Source of the DNA: Nesterenkonia cremea
GTDB lineage: Bacteria > Actinomycetota > Actinomycetes > Actinomycetales > Micrococcaceae
Direction: 5' to 3'
Length of the DNA: 64,000 nt
Assembly: GCF_014642675.1 (NCBI RefSeq)
Contig: NZ_BMIS01000010.1
Coordinates: forward strand, 35,070-99,069
Within the stretch, counting starts at the first letter, position 1. Each line of letters starts with the position of its first letter. Shown in pieces: positions 8,219 to 16,395 of the stretch. The notes below the pieces were generated by a model. It saw only the letters and a program-made list of their open reading frames with translations, did no database searches and was not told the origin of the DNA. The position numbers and the translations under genes are program-made.

Positions 8219-9640
8219 TCACTCCAGCTCGAGCTCGGCCAGCTCCCGGTAGAGCTGATCCGTGTGATCGGTGATGCGCCCGTGCAGCGCGCCCAGCCGC
8301 CGGTAGAGCGCATGCCGCTGCGGGTCCGGCTCCCAGACCTCGGCACTGGGCACCATAGCGGCCGCGGCCTCCTCGAAGCCGGCGGTCACTCCGGTCCCGA
8401 CGGCGGCGCAGAGGGCCGCACCGCGGTCGGCCCCTCCGGCGGCTCGCTCGGTGGGCAGCCCGAAGACATCGGCCATGATCTGCATCATCAGATCCGACTG
8501 AGCCCCGCCGCCGGAGACTGTGGCCCGGGTGAAGCGCCGCTGCCCACCTGAGCCCAGCGCTTCCTCCATGGCGCGGCTGTGCCGGTGCATGGTCAGCGCG
8601 ATGGCCTCCAGGATGGCCCGGTGGATATGCCCGCGGCCGTGCCGGGCGTCGAAGCCCACCAGGCTGCCGCGCCGGTGCGGTGCCTCCTCAGGAGCCAGCC
8701 AGTCCAGCACTGCCATCAGCCCGTCGGAGCCGGCCGGGACCTGCTCGGCCTGCGCGTTGAGCGTCTCCACGGAGGCCTCGCCCACCAGGTCACGGAACCA
8801 GCTGACGGTCCACATGCCCCGCCGGATCCCGACGCTCTCACAGAGATGACGCCCGGGCTCGGAGGCGAAATTCGTCCAGAACTCACCCTCAGGCGCCTCG
8901 ACCGGCTCATCCTGCACCGACATTGCGGTGATGTAGGTGCCCAGGGAGATCAGCAGCTCGCTGTCCTCCCGCAGTCCGCAGCCCAGCGCCTCCACCGCCT
9001 TGTCATTGGCGGTGGCCACCACCGGAACACCCTGCGGCAGACCGGTGTGCGCAGCGGCCTCCTCGGTCAGTTCGCCGAGCACCTCACCGGGCTGGACCAG
9101 CTCGGGGAGCTGCTCGCGGGCCATGCCTGCCGCCGCATAGTCCTCCGGCTCCGTGCTCCAGTCCCAGGCGGCGGTGTCCATGGGCCACAGGCCCTGGCAG
9201 TTCGCCGCAGTGTCCCGGAACCGTCCGGTCATCCGCTGGCCGATGTAGCCCGAGGAGGTGGTGATCCAGGTGGGGTGGGCGGCGTCGGCGTCGGGGTAGT
9301 CCTGCGGATCATGGGAGCGGGAGACCCGCGGATCCATCCAGCTGAGCACCGGATGAGCCAGCGTGCCGTCCGCGCGCAGCAGCGCCCGGCAGAACCGGAT
9401 GGTGCACAGTCCGACGCCGGCGATCTCCTCCGGCGCGCCGGGGAACGCGGCCATGGCGCGGCGGCAGGCCTCACCGATGGACTCCCAGAGGTCGTCCCCG
9501 GGGTGTTCAGCCAGGCCGGGAGCCGGTGCCTGCAGCGGATGCAGGGCGACGGCGGCGCGGCTGACCACCTGTCCCTGCTCATCGAAGATGGTGACCTTGG
9601 AGCTCTGCGAGCCGTTGTCGATGCCGACCAGATAACGCAT
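8219..9640 (-). CDS. ygcE: FGGY-family carbohydrate kinase, YgcE-like
   Basis: A 473-residue FGGY kinase: N-terminal phosphate-binding loop GIDNGSQSSK, SWMDPR in domain I, TANDKAVEALGCG and SLGTYI, and the domain II ATP site around VSGGGAQSDL and GAALCAA. The segment GIRRGMWTVSWFRDLVGE and the following GLMAVLDWL are, from memory, close to E. coli YgcE. FGGY kinases phosphorylate sugars or polyols; the substrate of this subgroup is unknown. It is the last gene of the ygcW-ygcU-ygcE operon (14 bp after the FAD oxidase gene), convergent with the antiterminator. Confidence 0.85.
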   Translation of the reverse strand: MRYLVGIDNGSQSSKVTIFDEQGQVVSRAAVALHPLQAPAPGLAEHPGDDLWESIGEACRRAMAAFPGAPEEIAGVGLCTIRFCRALLRADGTLAHPVLSWMDPRVSRSHDPQDYPDADAAHPTWITTSSGYIGQRMTGRFRDTAANCQGLWPMDTAAWDWSTEPEDYAAAGMAREQLPELVQPGEVLGELTEEAAAHTGLPQGVPVVATANDKAVEALGCGLREDSELLISLGTYITAMSVQDEPVEAPEGEFWTNFASEPGRHLCESVGIRRGMWTVSWFRDLVGEASVETLNAQAEQVPAGSDGLMAVLDWLAPEEAPHRRGSLVGFDARHGRGHIHRAILEAIALTMHRHSRAMEEALGSGGQRRFTRATVSGGGAQSDLMMQIMADVFGLPTERAAGGADRGAALCAAVGTGVTAGFEEAAAAMVPSAEVWEPDPQRHALYRRLGALHGRITDHTDQLYRELAELELE

Positions 9641-9654
9641 GCGGTGAAGCCTAG

Positions 9655-11169
9655 TCAGTCGAGCTGGGGCTGCCCGAGCTCCGGCTTCTCAGCTTCCGGC
9701 GGGATGGCGCCGGCGGCCGGGAAGATCGTGCCGCGGTTCATGATGCCCTGCGGGTCGAAGGACTCCTTGAGCTTCTGCAGCATCGGGTAGGCGCTGCCAT
9801 GCTCCTGCTCGGTCCACGGAGTGCGGTACTTGCCGATCCCGTGGTGGTGGACCATGGAGCCGCCGTGGCGCAGGGTCTCCTCCACGATGATCGCGTTGAT
9901 CGGAGCGTGGTAGACGCCCAGCTCCTGCTCCGGCTCGCAGCCGATCGTGTAGTCGTAGACGAAGTACAGATTGGTGCCGGTCTGGTAGCTGTGCGAGGAG
10001 TGGGCGCCGAGCATGGTCAGATCCTCCGCACGCGGGAACTCCTCACGGATGCGGGTCATGATGCTGTCGTACAGGCTGACCACCTCGGACCAGTTCACCG
10101 AGATCTCCGTGGTGAAGCCCAGATGCGCGGTCTCCAGCATGGCCCGCTTCTCCGCCTCGATCTTCTCGGCGCCCCAGTTGAGGTTCTCGAACCACTCGCG
10201 GATCAGCTCCGGATCCACCCGGGTGTGCTCATGCTGGGCGGCCACCCGCTCGATCTCGGCGCTGGTGGCGGCGGCCAACGACGCCGGCCCCTCCGCCACG
10301 AACACCACCACGCACCGGTCCTCGGAGAAGTGCGAGAAGTGCTGGTCGGCATCCTCAGGGGAGTAGAGGCGGGTCACTGAGGGGCGGAAGCCGTTGACGA
10401 TGACCTCGCGCAGGATGGCGGTGCCGGTGGCCATGTCATCCACCAGGAAGCCGTGGAAGGCGTAGTTCTCCGGCTCGAAGCGGAACACTTGGACGGTCGC
10501 CTCGGTGATCACTCCCAGGGCGCCCTCGTTGCCGATGGCGATATGCCGGATGTCCGGGCCGGCCGCACGGCGCGGCACCGACTTGATGCGGCTGACCTCC
10601 CCGCCGGGGAAGACGATCTCCAGGCCGGTGACCATATCCTCGATGGCCCCGTAGAGCGTGGAGAACTGACCGATGGAGCGGGTGGCCACCAGGCCGCCGT
10701 ACTGGGCCAGGGGCTTGGACTGCGGGGAGTGGCCGGTGGTCAGTCCCTGGGCGCGCAGCGTGTCCTCCAGGCGCTGCAGCGGTACGCCGGCCTGGACCGT
10801 GACCTGCATGTTCTCAGGGTCGATGGAGAGGATTCCATCCATGGCGGAGCAGTCCAGCACGATGCTGTCCTCCACAGAGGTCTCCAGTCCGCCCTCGGTG
10901 CCGGTGCGGCCGGTCCGCGGCACGATGTTGGTCCGGTGCTCCTGGGCGAAGGCGAGGATCCGGGAGACCTCTTCGGTGGAGCGGACGCTGACCACGGCCG
11001 CCGGCCGCGGCGCGGTGTAGAGGCCGTGGACCGACTGGTACTTCTTGAAGCGGTCCACTCGGGCCTCGTCCAGCACCTCCTGGGCGGTCTCCACCTGATC
11101 GGCGGGCAGCAGCTGCTGCAGCTGCTCGGCGATCTGCTCGCGGCTCAGGGAGCTCAGGGACTCGATCAT
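9655..11169 (-). CDS. ygcU: FAD-binding oxidase, YgcU/alkyl-DHAP-synthase-like
   Basis: About 504 residues with a PCMH-type FAD-binding domain (PRTGRTGTEGG, HSPQSKPLAQYGGLVATRSIGQ, GNEGALGVITEA) and a C-terminal FAD-oxidase domain. HHHGIGKYR near the end matches the His cluster of the alkyldihydroxyacetone-phosphate synthase and D-lactate dehydrogenase class. Segments such as PRRAAGPDIRH and GAHSSHSYQ.GTN match E. coli YgcU as I recall it. Start ATG 11169 fits family length; an ATG 45 bp upstream adds a non-homologous tail. It probably oxidises or condenses a phosphorylated polyol made by the neighbouring kinase; no physiological reaction is known. Confidence 0.85.
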   Translation of the reverse strand: MIESLSSLSREQIAEQLQQLLPADQVETAQEVLDEARVDRFKKYQSVHGLYTAPRPAAVVSVRSTEEVSRILAFAQEHRTNIVPRTGRTGTEGGLETSVEDSIVLDCSAMDGILSIDPENMQVTVQAGVPLQRLEDTLRAQGLTTGHSPQSKPLAQYGGLVATRSIGQFSTLYGAIEDMVTGLEIVFPGGEVSRIKSVPRRAAGPDIRHIAIGNEGALGVITEATVQVFRFEPENYAFHGFLVDDMATGTAILREVIVNGFRPSVTRLYSPEDADQHFSHFSEDRCVVVFVAEGPASLAAATSAEIERVAAQHEHTRVDPELIREWFENLNWGAEKIEAEKRAMLETAHLGFTTEISVNWSEVVSLYDSIMTRIREEFPRAEDLTMLGAHSSHSYQTGTNLYFVYDYTIGCEPEQELGVYHAPINAIIVEETLRHGGSMVHHHGIGKYRTPWTEQEHGSAYPMLQKLKESFDPQGIMNRGTIFPAAGAIPPEAEKPELGQPQLD

Positions 11170-11235
11170 GAGGGGACGGTTCCTTTCACAGGGTCGTGAG
11201 GGTGCCGGCGGCACAGGCCGCCCGCATCAGGGGTG

Positions 11236-12012
11236 TCAGCGGACGAGGTATCCGCCGTCGACGGTGAGCACGTGGCCGTTCACGTAGTCGGAGGCCGAGG
11301 AGGCCAGGAAGACCAGAGCTCCCATCAGGTCCTTCGACTCGCCCCAGCGGCCGGCCGGGATGTGCTCCAGGATCTTCCGGTTGGCCCCCGGATTCCGGCG
11401 AGTCTCCTCGGTCAGGGCGGTGGCGAAGTAGCCCGGTGCGATCGCGTTGACCTGGATGCCGTGGCCGGCGAGCTCATCGGCATAGGCCTTGGTCAGCCCG
11501 GCCACGCCGTGCTTGGTGGCGGCATAGGCGGGGGAGCGCTGTCCGCCCAGGAAGGAGAACAGCGAGGCGATGTTGATGATCTTCCCGCTGCCCTGGTCGA
11601 TGAAGTGGCCGGCTGCGGCCTGCGCCAGGGCGAAGGGAGCGGTCAGATTTGCCGCGACCATCGGGTCCCACTTGGAGCGGTCGAACTCCTCGACGTCGCC
11701 CAGCCGGTTGATCGCCGCGGAGTTCACCAGGATGTCCAGACCGCCCAGGCGCTCGCGGGCCTCATCGATGACCCGGCGGGGTGCCTCCGGAGTGGTCAGG
11801 TCGATCTCCAGGAACTCGTAGGAGTGTCCCGCCTCGGTGACAATCTGCTCCGTGGTGCCATCGTCATCGGTGATGCTCGGGACAAAAATATCAGCGCCAG
11901 CCTGCGCGAGCGCATAGGAGAAAGCTCGACCTAGCCCGGAATTTCCTCCGGTGACAATTGCCCGTTTCCCTTTCAGGCAAAACATATCTGTTGAAAAATC
12001 ATAGCTGTTCAT
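11236..12012 (-). CDS. ygcW: Short-chain dehydrogenase/reductase, YgcW-like
   Basis: A 258-residue classical SDR: NAD(P) loop TGGNSGLGRA (21-30), NSAA, catalytic Ser150, Tyr163 and Lys167 (YAATK), and C-terminal VNGHVLTVDGGYLVR. The sequence closely tracks E. coli YgcW (for example LKGKRAIVTGGNSGLG and the C-terminal HIPAGRWGESKDLMGA). ATG 12012 has GGTGAG seven bases upstream and matches the family N-terminus; a longer reading to 12069 would run into the leader terminator. First gene of the operon. Its 5' end is noticeably AT-richer than its surroundings. Confidence 0.88.
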   Translation of the reverse strand: MNSYDFSTDMFCLKGKRAIVTGGNSGLGRAFSYALAQAGADIFVPSITDDDGTTEQIVTEAGHSYEFLEIDLTTPEAPRRVIDEARERLGGLDILVNSAAINRLGDVEEFDRSKWDPMVAANLTAPFALAQAAAGHFIDQGSGKIINIASLFSFLGGQRSPAYAATKHGVAGLTKAYADELAGHGIQVNAIAPGYFATALTEETRRNPGANRKILEHIPAGRWGESKDLMGALVFLASSASDYVNGHVLTVDGGYLVR

Positions 12013-12038
12013 CCCGTGCTCACCACCTCGCGTGCAAC

Positions 12039-12086
12039 AAAAAAGAGAACAGTCATCCCCTCTGGTCAAGGGGTCACTGTTCTCTC
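12039..12086 (-). terminator. Intrinsic terminator in the leader of the ygcW-ygcU-ygcE operon (attenuator)
   Basis: Read on the minus strand, AGAGAACAGT (12085-12076) pairs perfectly with ACTGTTCTCT (12053-12044). After a small internal bulge, four more G-C pairs form (12073-12070 with 12060-12057), closing a 9-nt loop. Six T residues follow at once (12044-12039). This is a textbook Rho-independent terminator, but it lies 27 nt before the SDR start codon and has no gene upstream on that strand. It therefore acts as a leader attenuator. A GlpP-family antiterminator gene in the same cluster is the natural effector. Confidence 0.85.
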
Positions 12087-12240
12087 GTGTCTGAGTGACC
12101 GGGCGCCCTGGCCCTGTCGATATGAAGCTTTGGCTGCGGAACAGCTTACATGATGTGCGCTGTGTGTCACGTGCCGAGAGTCGTGCTTCTTCACAAAATC
12201 CTGGTCAGGCGCGAATTCAAGCAGCTCCTGAAAGTCTTAG

Positions 12241-12267
12241 ATTATCCATCGGCTTGACTTATATCAA
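12241..12267 (-). promoter_or_regulatory. Candidate promoter of the ygcW operon
   Basis: On the minus strand TTGATA (12267-12262) and GATAAT (12246-12241) are separated by 15 bp. Transcription would begin near 12234, giving a leader of about 220 nt that contains the terminator at 12086-12039. The hexamers are good; the spacing is short. The -35 lies inside the dyad CTTGA-N6-TCAAG (12253-12268). Confidence 0.5.
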
Positions 12268-12281
12268 GACTGCGTTAGCGT
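12254..12281 (+). promoter_or_regulatory. Candidate promoter of the OpuC-type operon
   Basis: TTGACT (12254-12259) and TAGCGT (12276-12281) are 16 bp apart, 45-70 bases before the first permease gene. The -35 shares the dyad CTTGA-N6-TCAAG with the opposing promoter, so one protein could control both directions. The -10 is weak. Confidence 0.4.
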
Positions 12282-12325
12282 TTACTGCGTCTGATTCGCC
12301 CGCATTCTGGAGAGGAGCTCATCTG

Positions 12326-12967
12326 ATGATCGAGTTCATCGACGCGCGCTGGGCGGACATACTCTTCCGCTCGTACCAACACTCCTCCCTGGTCATCCAG
12401 TCGCTGCTGCTGGCCACCGTCATCGCGGTGGCGCTGGCCGTGCTGGTGACCAGCTGTCGTCGCCTGACCCCGGTGGCCAACGCGGTCTCCGCCGTCGGGC
12501 TGACCATTCCCTCCTTCGCGCTGCTCGGTCTGCTGCTGCCGATCGTGGGGATCGGAACCGTCCCCTCGGTGATCGTGGTGTCCTTCTACGCCGCACTGCC
12601 GGTGCTGCGCAACGCCGTCGTCGGCCTGCAGGGTGTGGAGGCGAGTCTCATCGAGTCCGCAAGAGGCCAGGGCATGAGCGGCGCCGCCGTGCTCTGGCGC
12701 GTCCGCCTGCCGCTGGCCTGGCCCGTGATCATGACCGGCATCCGCGTCTCGGCGCAGATGGCCATGGGTGTGGCCGCCATCGCCGCCTACGCCCTGGGTC
12801 CGGGGCTGGGCACCTATATCTTCACCGGACTGACGCAGGTCGGAGGGGCCAACGCGCTGAACTACGCGCTCGTCGGGACCCTCGGCATCATCATCCTGGC
12901 GCTGATCCTGGATGCCCTCCTCGTCCTGCTGTCCCGATTCACCACATCCAAGGGGATCCGAGCATGA
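12326..12967 (+). CDS. opuCB: ABC transporter permease, OpuC/glycine-betaine type
   Basis: A 213-residue integral membrane protein with about five helices and the EAA-type loop ESARGQGMSGAAVLWRVRLPLAWP of BPD permeases; TIPSFALLGLLLP is typical of OpuCB/OpuBB. ATG 12326 is used because AGAGGAG sits eight bases upstream. The frame stays open upstream but that stretch is promoter DNA. It is followed, with a 4-bp overlap, by the ATPase gene; together with the second permease and the binding protein it forms a complete quaternary amine/osmolyte importer. Confidence 0.9.
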   Translation: MIEFIDARWADILFRSYQHSSLVIQSLLLATVIAVALAVLVTSCRRLTPVANAVSAVGLTIPSFALLGLLLPIVGIGTVPSVIVVSFYAALPVLRNAVVGLQGVEASLIESARGQGMSGAAVLWRVRLPLAWPVIMTGIRVSAQMAMGVAAIAAYALGPGLGTYIFTGLTQVGGANALNYALVGTLGIIILALILDALLVLLSRFTTSKGIRA

Positions 12968-14163
12968 ACCAGACCACCGCCACAGCACCTGACGGCTCCG
13001 GAGCTCAGCTGGAGCTCGTCGACGTCGTCAAGAAGTACCCCGGGCAGAGCAGGCCGGCGGTCGACGGGCTCTCGCTGACCGTCCCGGCCGGGCAGACCGT
13101 CATGTTCGTCGGCCCCTCCGGCTGCGGGAAGACCACCTCGCTGAAGATGATCAACCGGCTGATCGAGCCCACCTCGGGTCAGATCCTGATCGACGGCGAG
13201 GACATCACCGGCCAGGATGCCACCCAGCTGCGGCGCTCCATCGGCTATGTGATCCAAGGCGGCGGCCTGCTGCCGCATATGTCCGTGGCCGAGAACATCG
13301 GGCTGGTTCCCGGACTGCTCGGCTGGGACAAGGCCCGCACCAAGGGGCGGGTGGAGGAGCTGCTGGAGATGGTCGGGCTGGACCCGGCCGTCTACCGTGA
13401 CCGCTTCCCGCGGGAGCTCTCCGGCGGGCAGCAGCAGCGCGTGGGCGTGGCCCGCGGCTTGGCCGCAGACCCGCCGGTGATCCTGATGGATGAGCCCTTC
13501 GGCGCGGTGGACCCCATCACCCGCCAGCGCCTCCAGGACGAGCTGATGAGCATCCAGGAGGAGCTGCAGAAGACGATCGTCTGCGTCACCCACGACATCG
13601 ACGAGGCCATCAAGCTCGGCGACCAGATCCTCATCCTGCGCGAAGGTGCGGAGATCGCCCAGTACGGCGCCCCGGAGGAGATCCTGGCCGCGCCGGCCGA
13701 TGACTTCGTGGCCGACTTCATCGGCTCCGGCTCCAAGCTCAAGCAGCTCTCCCTGCTGCGTGTGGGCGATCTGCCGCTCAGCCAGCCGCAGACCTGCCGG
13801 GTGGGCGAATCCGTGGATGAAGTGGTCCGCCGCGTGGAGGCCGCCGGTGAGCGCTCCGTGGTCATCCTGGATGCGCAGAACCGCCCCAAGGAGTACCTGT
13901 TCCTGCGCAGCCTGAAGCGGCACCAGACGGTGCCGGTCTTCAGCCACGAGCTGCAGACTGTGGTGGACCAGCGCTCCACGCTCTCCGATGCGCTGGACGC
14001 CATGCTGGTCTCCAGCCACGGCGGCGCCATGGTCACCGGAGGCTCCCGGGGCGACTACTTGGGCGTGATCAGCTATGACACGGTGACCGAGCACATCCGC
14101 ACGCTGCAGACCCAGACCGGACAGATCAGGGCAGTGCCCTCGGCAGGCTGGGAGGCCAGCTGA
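12964..14163 (+). CDS. opuCA: ABC transporter ATP-binding protein with CBS domains, OpuC type
   Basis: A 399-residue ATPase: Walker A GPSGCGKTT near residue 50, Q-loop YVIQGGGLLPHMSV, signature LSGGQQQRVGVARGL, Walker B VILMDEPFGAVD, H-loop CVTHDIDEA. Residues about 270-385 form paired CBS domains, the ionic-strength or nucleotide-sensing module of OpuA/OpuC ATPases. It overlaps both flanking genes by a few bases, showing tight translational coupling. It energises uptake of glycine betaine, choline, carnitine or a similar solute. Confidence 0.92.
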   Translation: MNQTTATAPDGSGAQLELVDVVKKYPGQSRPAVDGLSLTVPAGQTVMFVGPSGCGKTTSLKMINRLIEPTSGQILIDGEDITGQDATQLRRSIGYVIQGGGLLPHMSVAENIGLVPGLLGWDKARTKGRVEELLEMVGLDPAVYRDRFPRELSGGQQQRVGVARGLAADPPVILMDEPFGAVDPITRQRLQDELMSIQEELQKTIVCVTHDIDEAIKLGDQILILREGAEIAQYGAPEEILAAPADDFVADFIGSGSKLKQLSLLRVGDLPLSQPQTCRVGESVDEVVRRVEAAGERSVVILDAQNRPKEYLFLRSLKRHQTVPVFSHELQTVVDQRSTLSDALDAMLVSSHGGAMVTGGSRGDYLGVISYDTVTEHIRTLQTQTGQIRAVPSAGWEAS

Positions 14164-14924
14164 TGAGACAGCTGCTCTCTCGGACCGCCGGGCTCTCCCG
14201 CGAGGACAAGGGCCTGCTCTGCGGGCTGCCGATCTTCGTGCTCACCGTGCTGGCCGGCTGGGTGGTGTGGCGGCTGACCGCAGACCTCGACTCCATCGAG
14301 GCGCGGCTGATCACCGCCGGCAACATCACCCAGATGACCTGGGACCACGTGCAGATCGTCGTGGTCAGCTCAGTGCTGGTGGTGGGACTTGCTGTGCCGC
14401 TGGGCACGCTGCTGACCCGCCCGGCGCTGCGCTTCTTCTCTCCGCCGGTGATGGCCGTGGCCAATGCGGGACAGGCCGCACCGGTCATCGGTGTGCTGGT
14501 GCTGCTGGCCCTGATCATCGGATTCGGATTCGGCACCGCCGTGCTGGCGCTGAGCCTCTACGCCTTCCTGCCGGTGCTGGCCAACACCATCACCGGTATG
14601 CGGGGCGTGGACCAGGCCGTGGTGGAGGCCGCCCGCGGAATGGGGATGTCCTCCTGGCAGGTGCTGCTGCGGGTGGAGCTGCCCATGGCGCTTCCGGTGA
14701 TCATGACCGGTGTGCGGACCTCCCTGGTGCTGCTGGTGGGTGCCGGGGCTTTCGCCACCTTCATCGACGCCGGCGGACTGGGCACGCTGATCCAGACCGG
14801 CATCATCATGTTCCGCTATCCGATCTTGGTCTCCGGAGCGATCTTCGTGGCCCTGCTCGCGCTGATGGTCGAGTGGGTGGGCCGCATCCTGGAGCTCTTC
14901 CTCAAGCCGAAGGGACTGGCATGA
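14163..14924 (+). CDS. opuCD: ABC transporter permease, OpuC type (second permease)
   Basis: A 253-residue membrane protein with six probable helices and the permease loop EAARGMGMSSWQVLLRVELP. It is longer at its N-terminus than the first permease. AGQAAPVIGVLVLLALIIGFGFG matches the OpuCB/CD family. It overlaps the ATPase stop codon and the start of the binding-protein gene (ATGA). Confidence 0.9.
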   Translation: MRQLLSRTAGLSREDKGLLCGLPIFVLTVLAGWVVWRLTADLDSIEARLITAGNITQMTWDHVQIVVVSSVLVVGLAVPLGTLLTRPALRFFSPPVMAVANAGQAAPVIGVLVLLALIIGFGFGTAVLALSLYAFLPVLANTITGMRGVDQAVVEAARGMGMSSWQVLLRVELPMALPVIMTGVRTSLVLLVGAGAFATFIDAGGLGTLIQTGIIMFRYPILVSGAIFVALLALMVEWVGRILELFLKPKGLA

Positions 14925-15898
14925 CAACGTCTGCGCGCACACGTATCGGAACCCTGGCAGGAGGCCTGGCCGCCGTCGGGCTGCTCTCCGGCTGCGGGTT
15001 GGGCACCGCCGCGGGATATTCGCCCTCCGGCGAGCTGGCCGGCCCGGTGGAAGGCATCGACCTGGAGGGGGTGAGCATCGACGTCGGGTCCAAGGACTTC
15101 ACCGAGCAGATCATTCTGGGCGAGATGGCCGTGATCCTGATGCAGTCCGCCGGGGCCGATGTGCAGAACCTGACCAACATCCCCGGTTCCAACGCCGTCC
15201 GTGAGGCGATGCTGCAGGGCGCCCTGGACTTTCAGTGGGAGTACACCGGCACCGCCTGGCTGACCTACCTGGGCCATGAGGAGCCCATCATCGACGAGTG
15301 GGAGCAGTACGAGGCGGTCCGCGACCAGGACCGTGAGCACGGCATGGTCTGGCTGGAGCCCTCCACTGTGGACAACACCTACGCGATGGCGGTCACCCAG
15401 GAGACCGCGGAGCAGGGGATCACCTCGCTCTCCGACATCGCCGAGCTGGATGAGGCTGAGCAGACCTTCTGCGTGGAGGCCGAGTTCGCCGCCCGCAACG
15501 ACGGCTTCGAGCCGATGATCGAGCACTATGACCTGCCCGTGCCGGAGGGCGATGCCCAGCGGACCATGGACTCGGGTGCGATCTACCAGGCCACGGCCGA
15601 CGGTGCCTGCACCATGGGCCTGGTCTTCGCCACCGATGGGCGCATCCCCGCCCTGGACCTGGTGGTGCTCGAGGACGATGAGGACTTCTTCCCGCGGTAC
15701 AACCTCTCAGCCGTGTTCGGGGAGGAGATCCTGGAGGAGAATCCCGAGCTGGAGGACCTCATCATGCCGCTCACCGAGCGGCTGGACAATGACACGATGG
15801 CCGGGCTCAACGCCCAGGTGGACGTGGACGGTGAGGAGCCGGCCGACGTCGCCTGGGAATTTCTGCTGGAAGAGGGTTATGTGACCGAGGGTCAATAG
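14921..15898 (+). CDS. opuCC: Substrate-binding lipoprotein of OpuC-type transporter
   Basis: A 325-residue type II (OpuAC/OsmF-like) binding protein. The signal peptide ends in lipobox LSGC, so Cys25 is the lipidated residue. The mature part begins with VGSKDFTEQIILGEM, the family signature, followed by GALDFQWEYTGTAW and DGRIPALDLVVLEDD. Start ATG 14921 overlaps the permease stop. It binds the extracellular solute; the ligand cannot be assigned beyond a quaternary amine or osmolyte. Confidence 0.92.
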   Translation: MTTSARTRIGTLAGGLAAVGLLSGCGLGTAAGYSPSGELAGPVEGIDLEGVSIDVGSKDFTEQIILGEMAVILMQSAGADVQNLTNIPGSNAVREAMLQGALDFQWEYTGTAWLTYLGHEEPIIDEWEQYEAVRDQDREHGMVWLEPSTVDNTYAMAVTQETAEQGITSLSDIAELDEAEQTFCVEAEFAARNDGFEPMIEHYDLPVPEGDAQRTMDSGAIYQATADGACTMGLVFATDGRIPALDLVVLEDDEDFFPRYNLSAVFGEEILEENPELEDLIMPLTERLDNDTMAGLNAQVDVDGEEPADVAWEFLLEEGYVTEGQ

Positions 15899-15930
15899 CG
15901 TAGGCTGAAGCATGTACGTCATGCATCTCC

Positions 15931-15948
15931 AGAGGGCGCATGCCCTCT
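15931..15948 (+). terminator. Short hairpin after the OpuC operon
   Basis: AGAGGGC-GCAT-GCCCTCT is a perfect 7-bp stem, 33 bases past the binding-protein stop. It is followed only by TCAAG, so termination efficiency is uncertain. Confidence 0.4.
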
Positions 15949-16050
15949 TCAAGTTGGTGGCCGCACAGAACTCCGTGCCTGCCCGGCCAGGTCGGGCACG
16001 GAATAAGCATCGTGAGATCGGTGCAAAGTAAGTAATAGTAAGGAAACATC

Positions 16051-16254
16051 ATGGCCACTGGCACCGTTAAATGGTTCAACGCTGAAAAGGGCTACGGCTT
16101 CATCGCCCCCCAGGACGGCTCCGACGACGTGTTCGTGCACTTCAGCGCGATCAACTCCTCCGGCTTCCGCTCCCTCGAGGAGGACCAGCAGGTTGAGTTC
16201 GAGACCGCCCGCGGCCCCAAGGGTCTGCAGGCTGAGAACGTCACCCCCCTCTAA
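16051..16254 (+). CDS. cspA: Cold-shock protein, CspA family
   Basis: A 67-residue single CSD protein: [21 protein letters not shown] (RNP1-type KGYGFI) and DVFVHFSAI (RNP2-type). It binds single-stranded RNA/DNA and melts mRNA structure. AAGGAA lies eight bases before the ATG. The upstream 150 bp holds a hairpin around 15990-16010 (TCCGTGCC/GGGCACGGA) that would be in the 5' UTR, as is common for csp mRNAs. A strong terminator follows. Confidence 0.96.
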   Translation: MATGTVKWFNAEKGYGFIAPQDGSDDVFVHFSAINSSGFRSLEEDQQVEFETARGPKGLQAENVTPL

Positions 16255-16335
16255 GTCTTCTAGGCTTTCTGAGCTCGGCGAACCAGCGTCTCCGCTGGAC
16301 CCGGAGCTCGTGGGTTCTGTCTGAACCGACACAGG

Positions 16336-16375
16336 CCGGCCCCCGGACTCGCTTCACTGCGAGACCGGGGGCCGG
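16336..16375 (+). terminator. Strong hairpin terminator after cspA
   Basis: Sixteen G/C-rich base pairs with one A-A mismatch (16336-16352 with 16359-16375) close a 6-nt loop. TTCTGTCTGTG follows on the plus strand. It could also stop transcription from the minus-strand monooxygenase gene ending at 16396. Confidence 0.7.
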
Positions 16376-16395
16376 TTCTGTCTGTGCCTGTCGCT

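Noticed and set aside
12095..12325. N-terminal extension of the first OpuC permease
   Set aside because: The extension runs through promoter and leader DNA, has no family similarity, and ATG 12326 has a good ribosome site.
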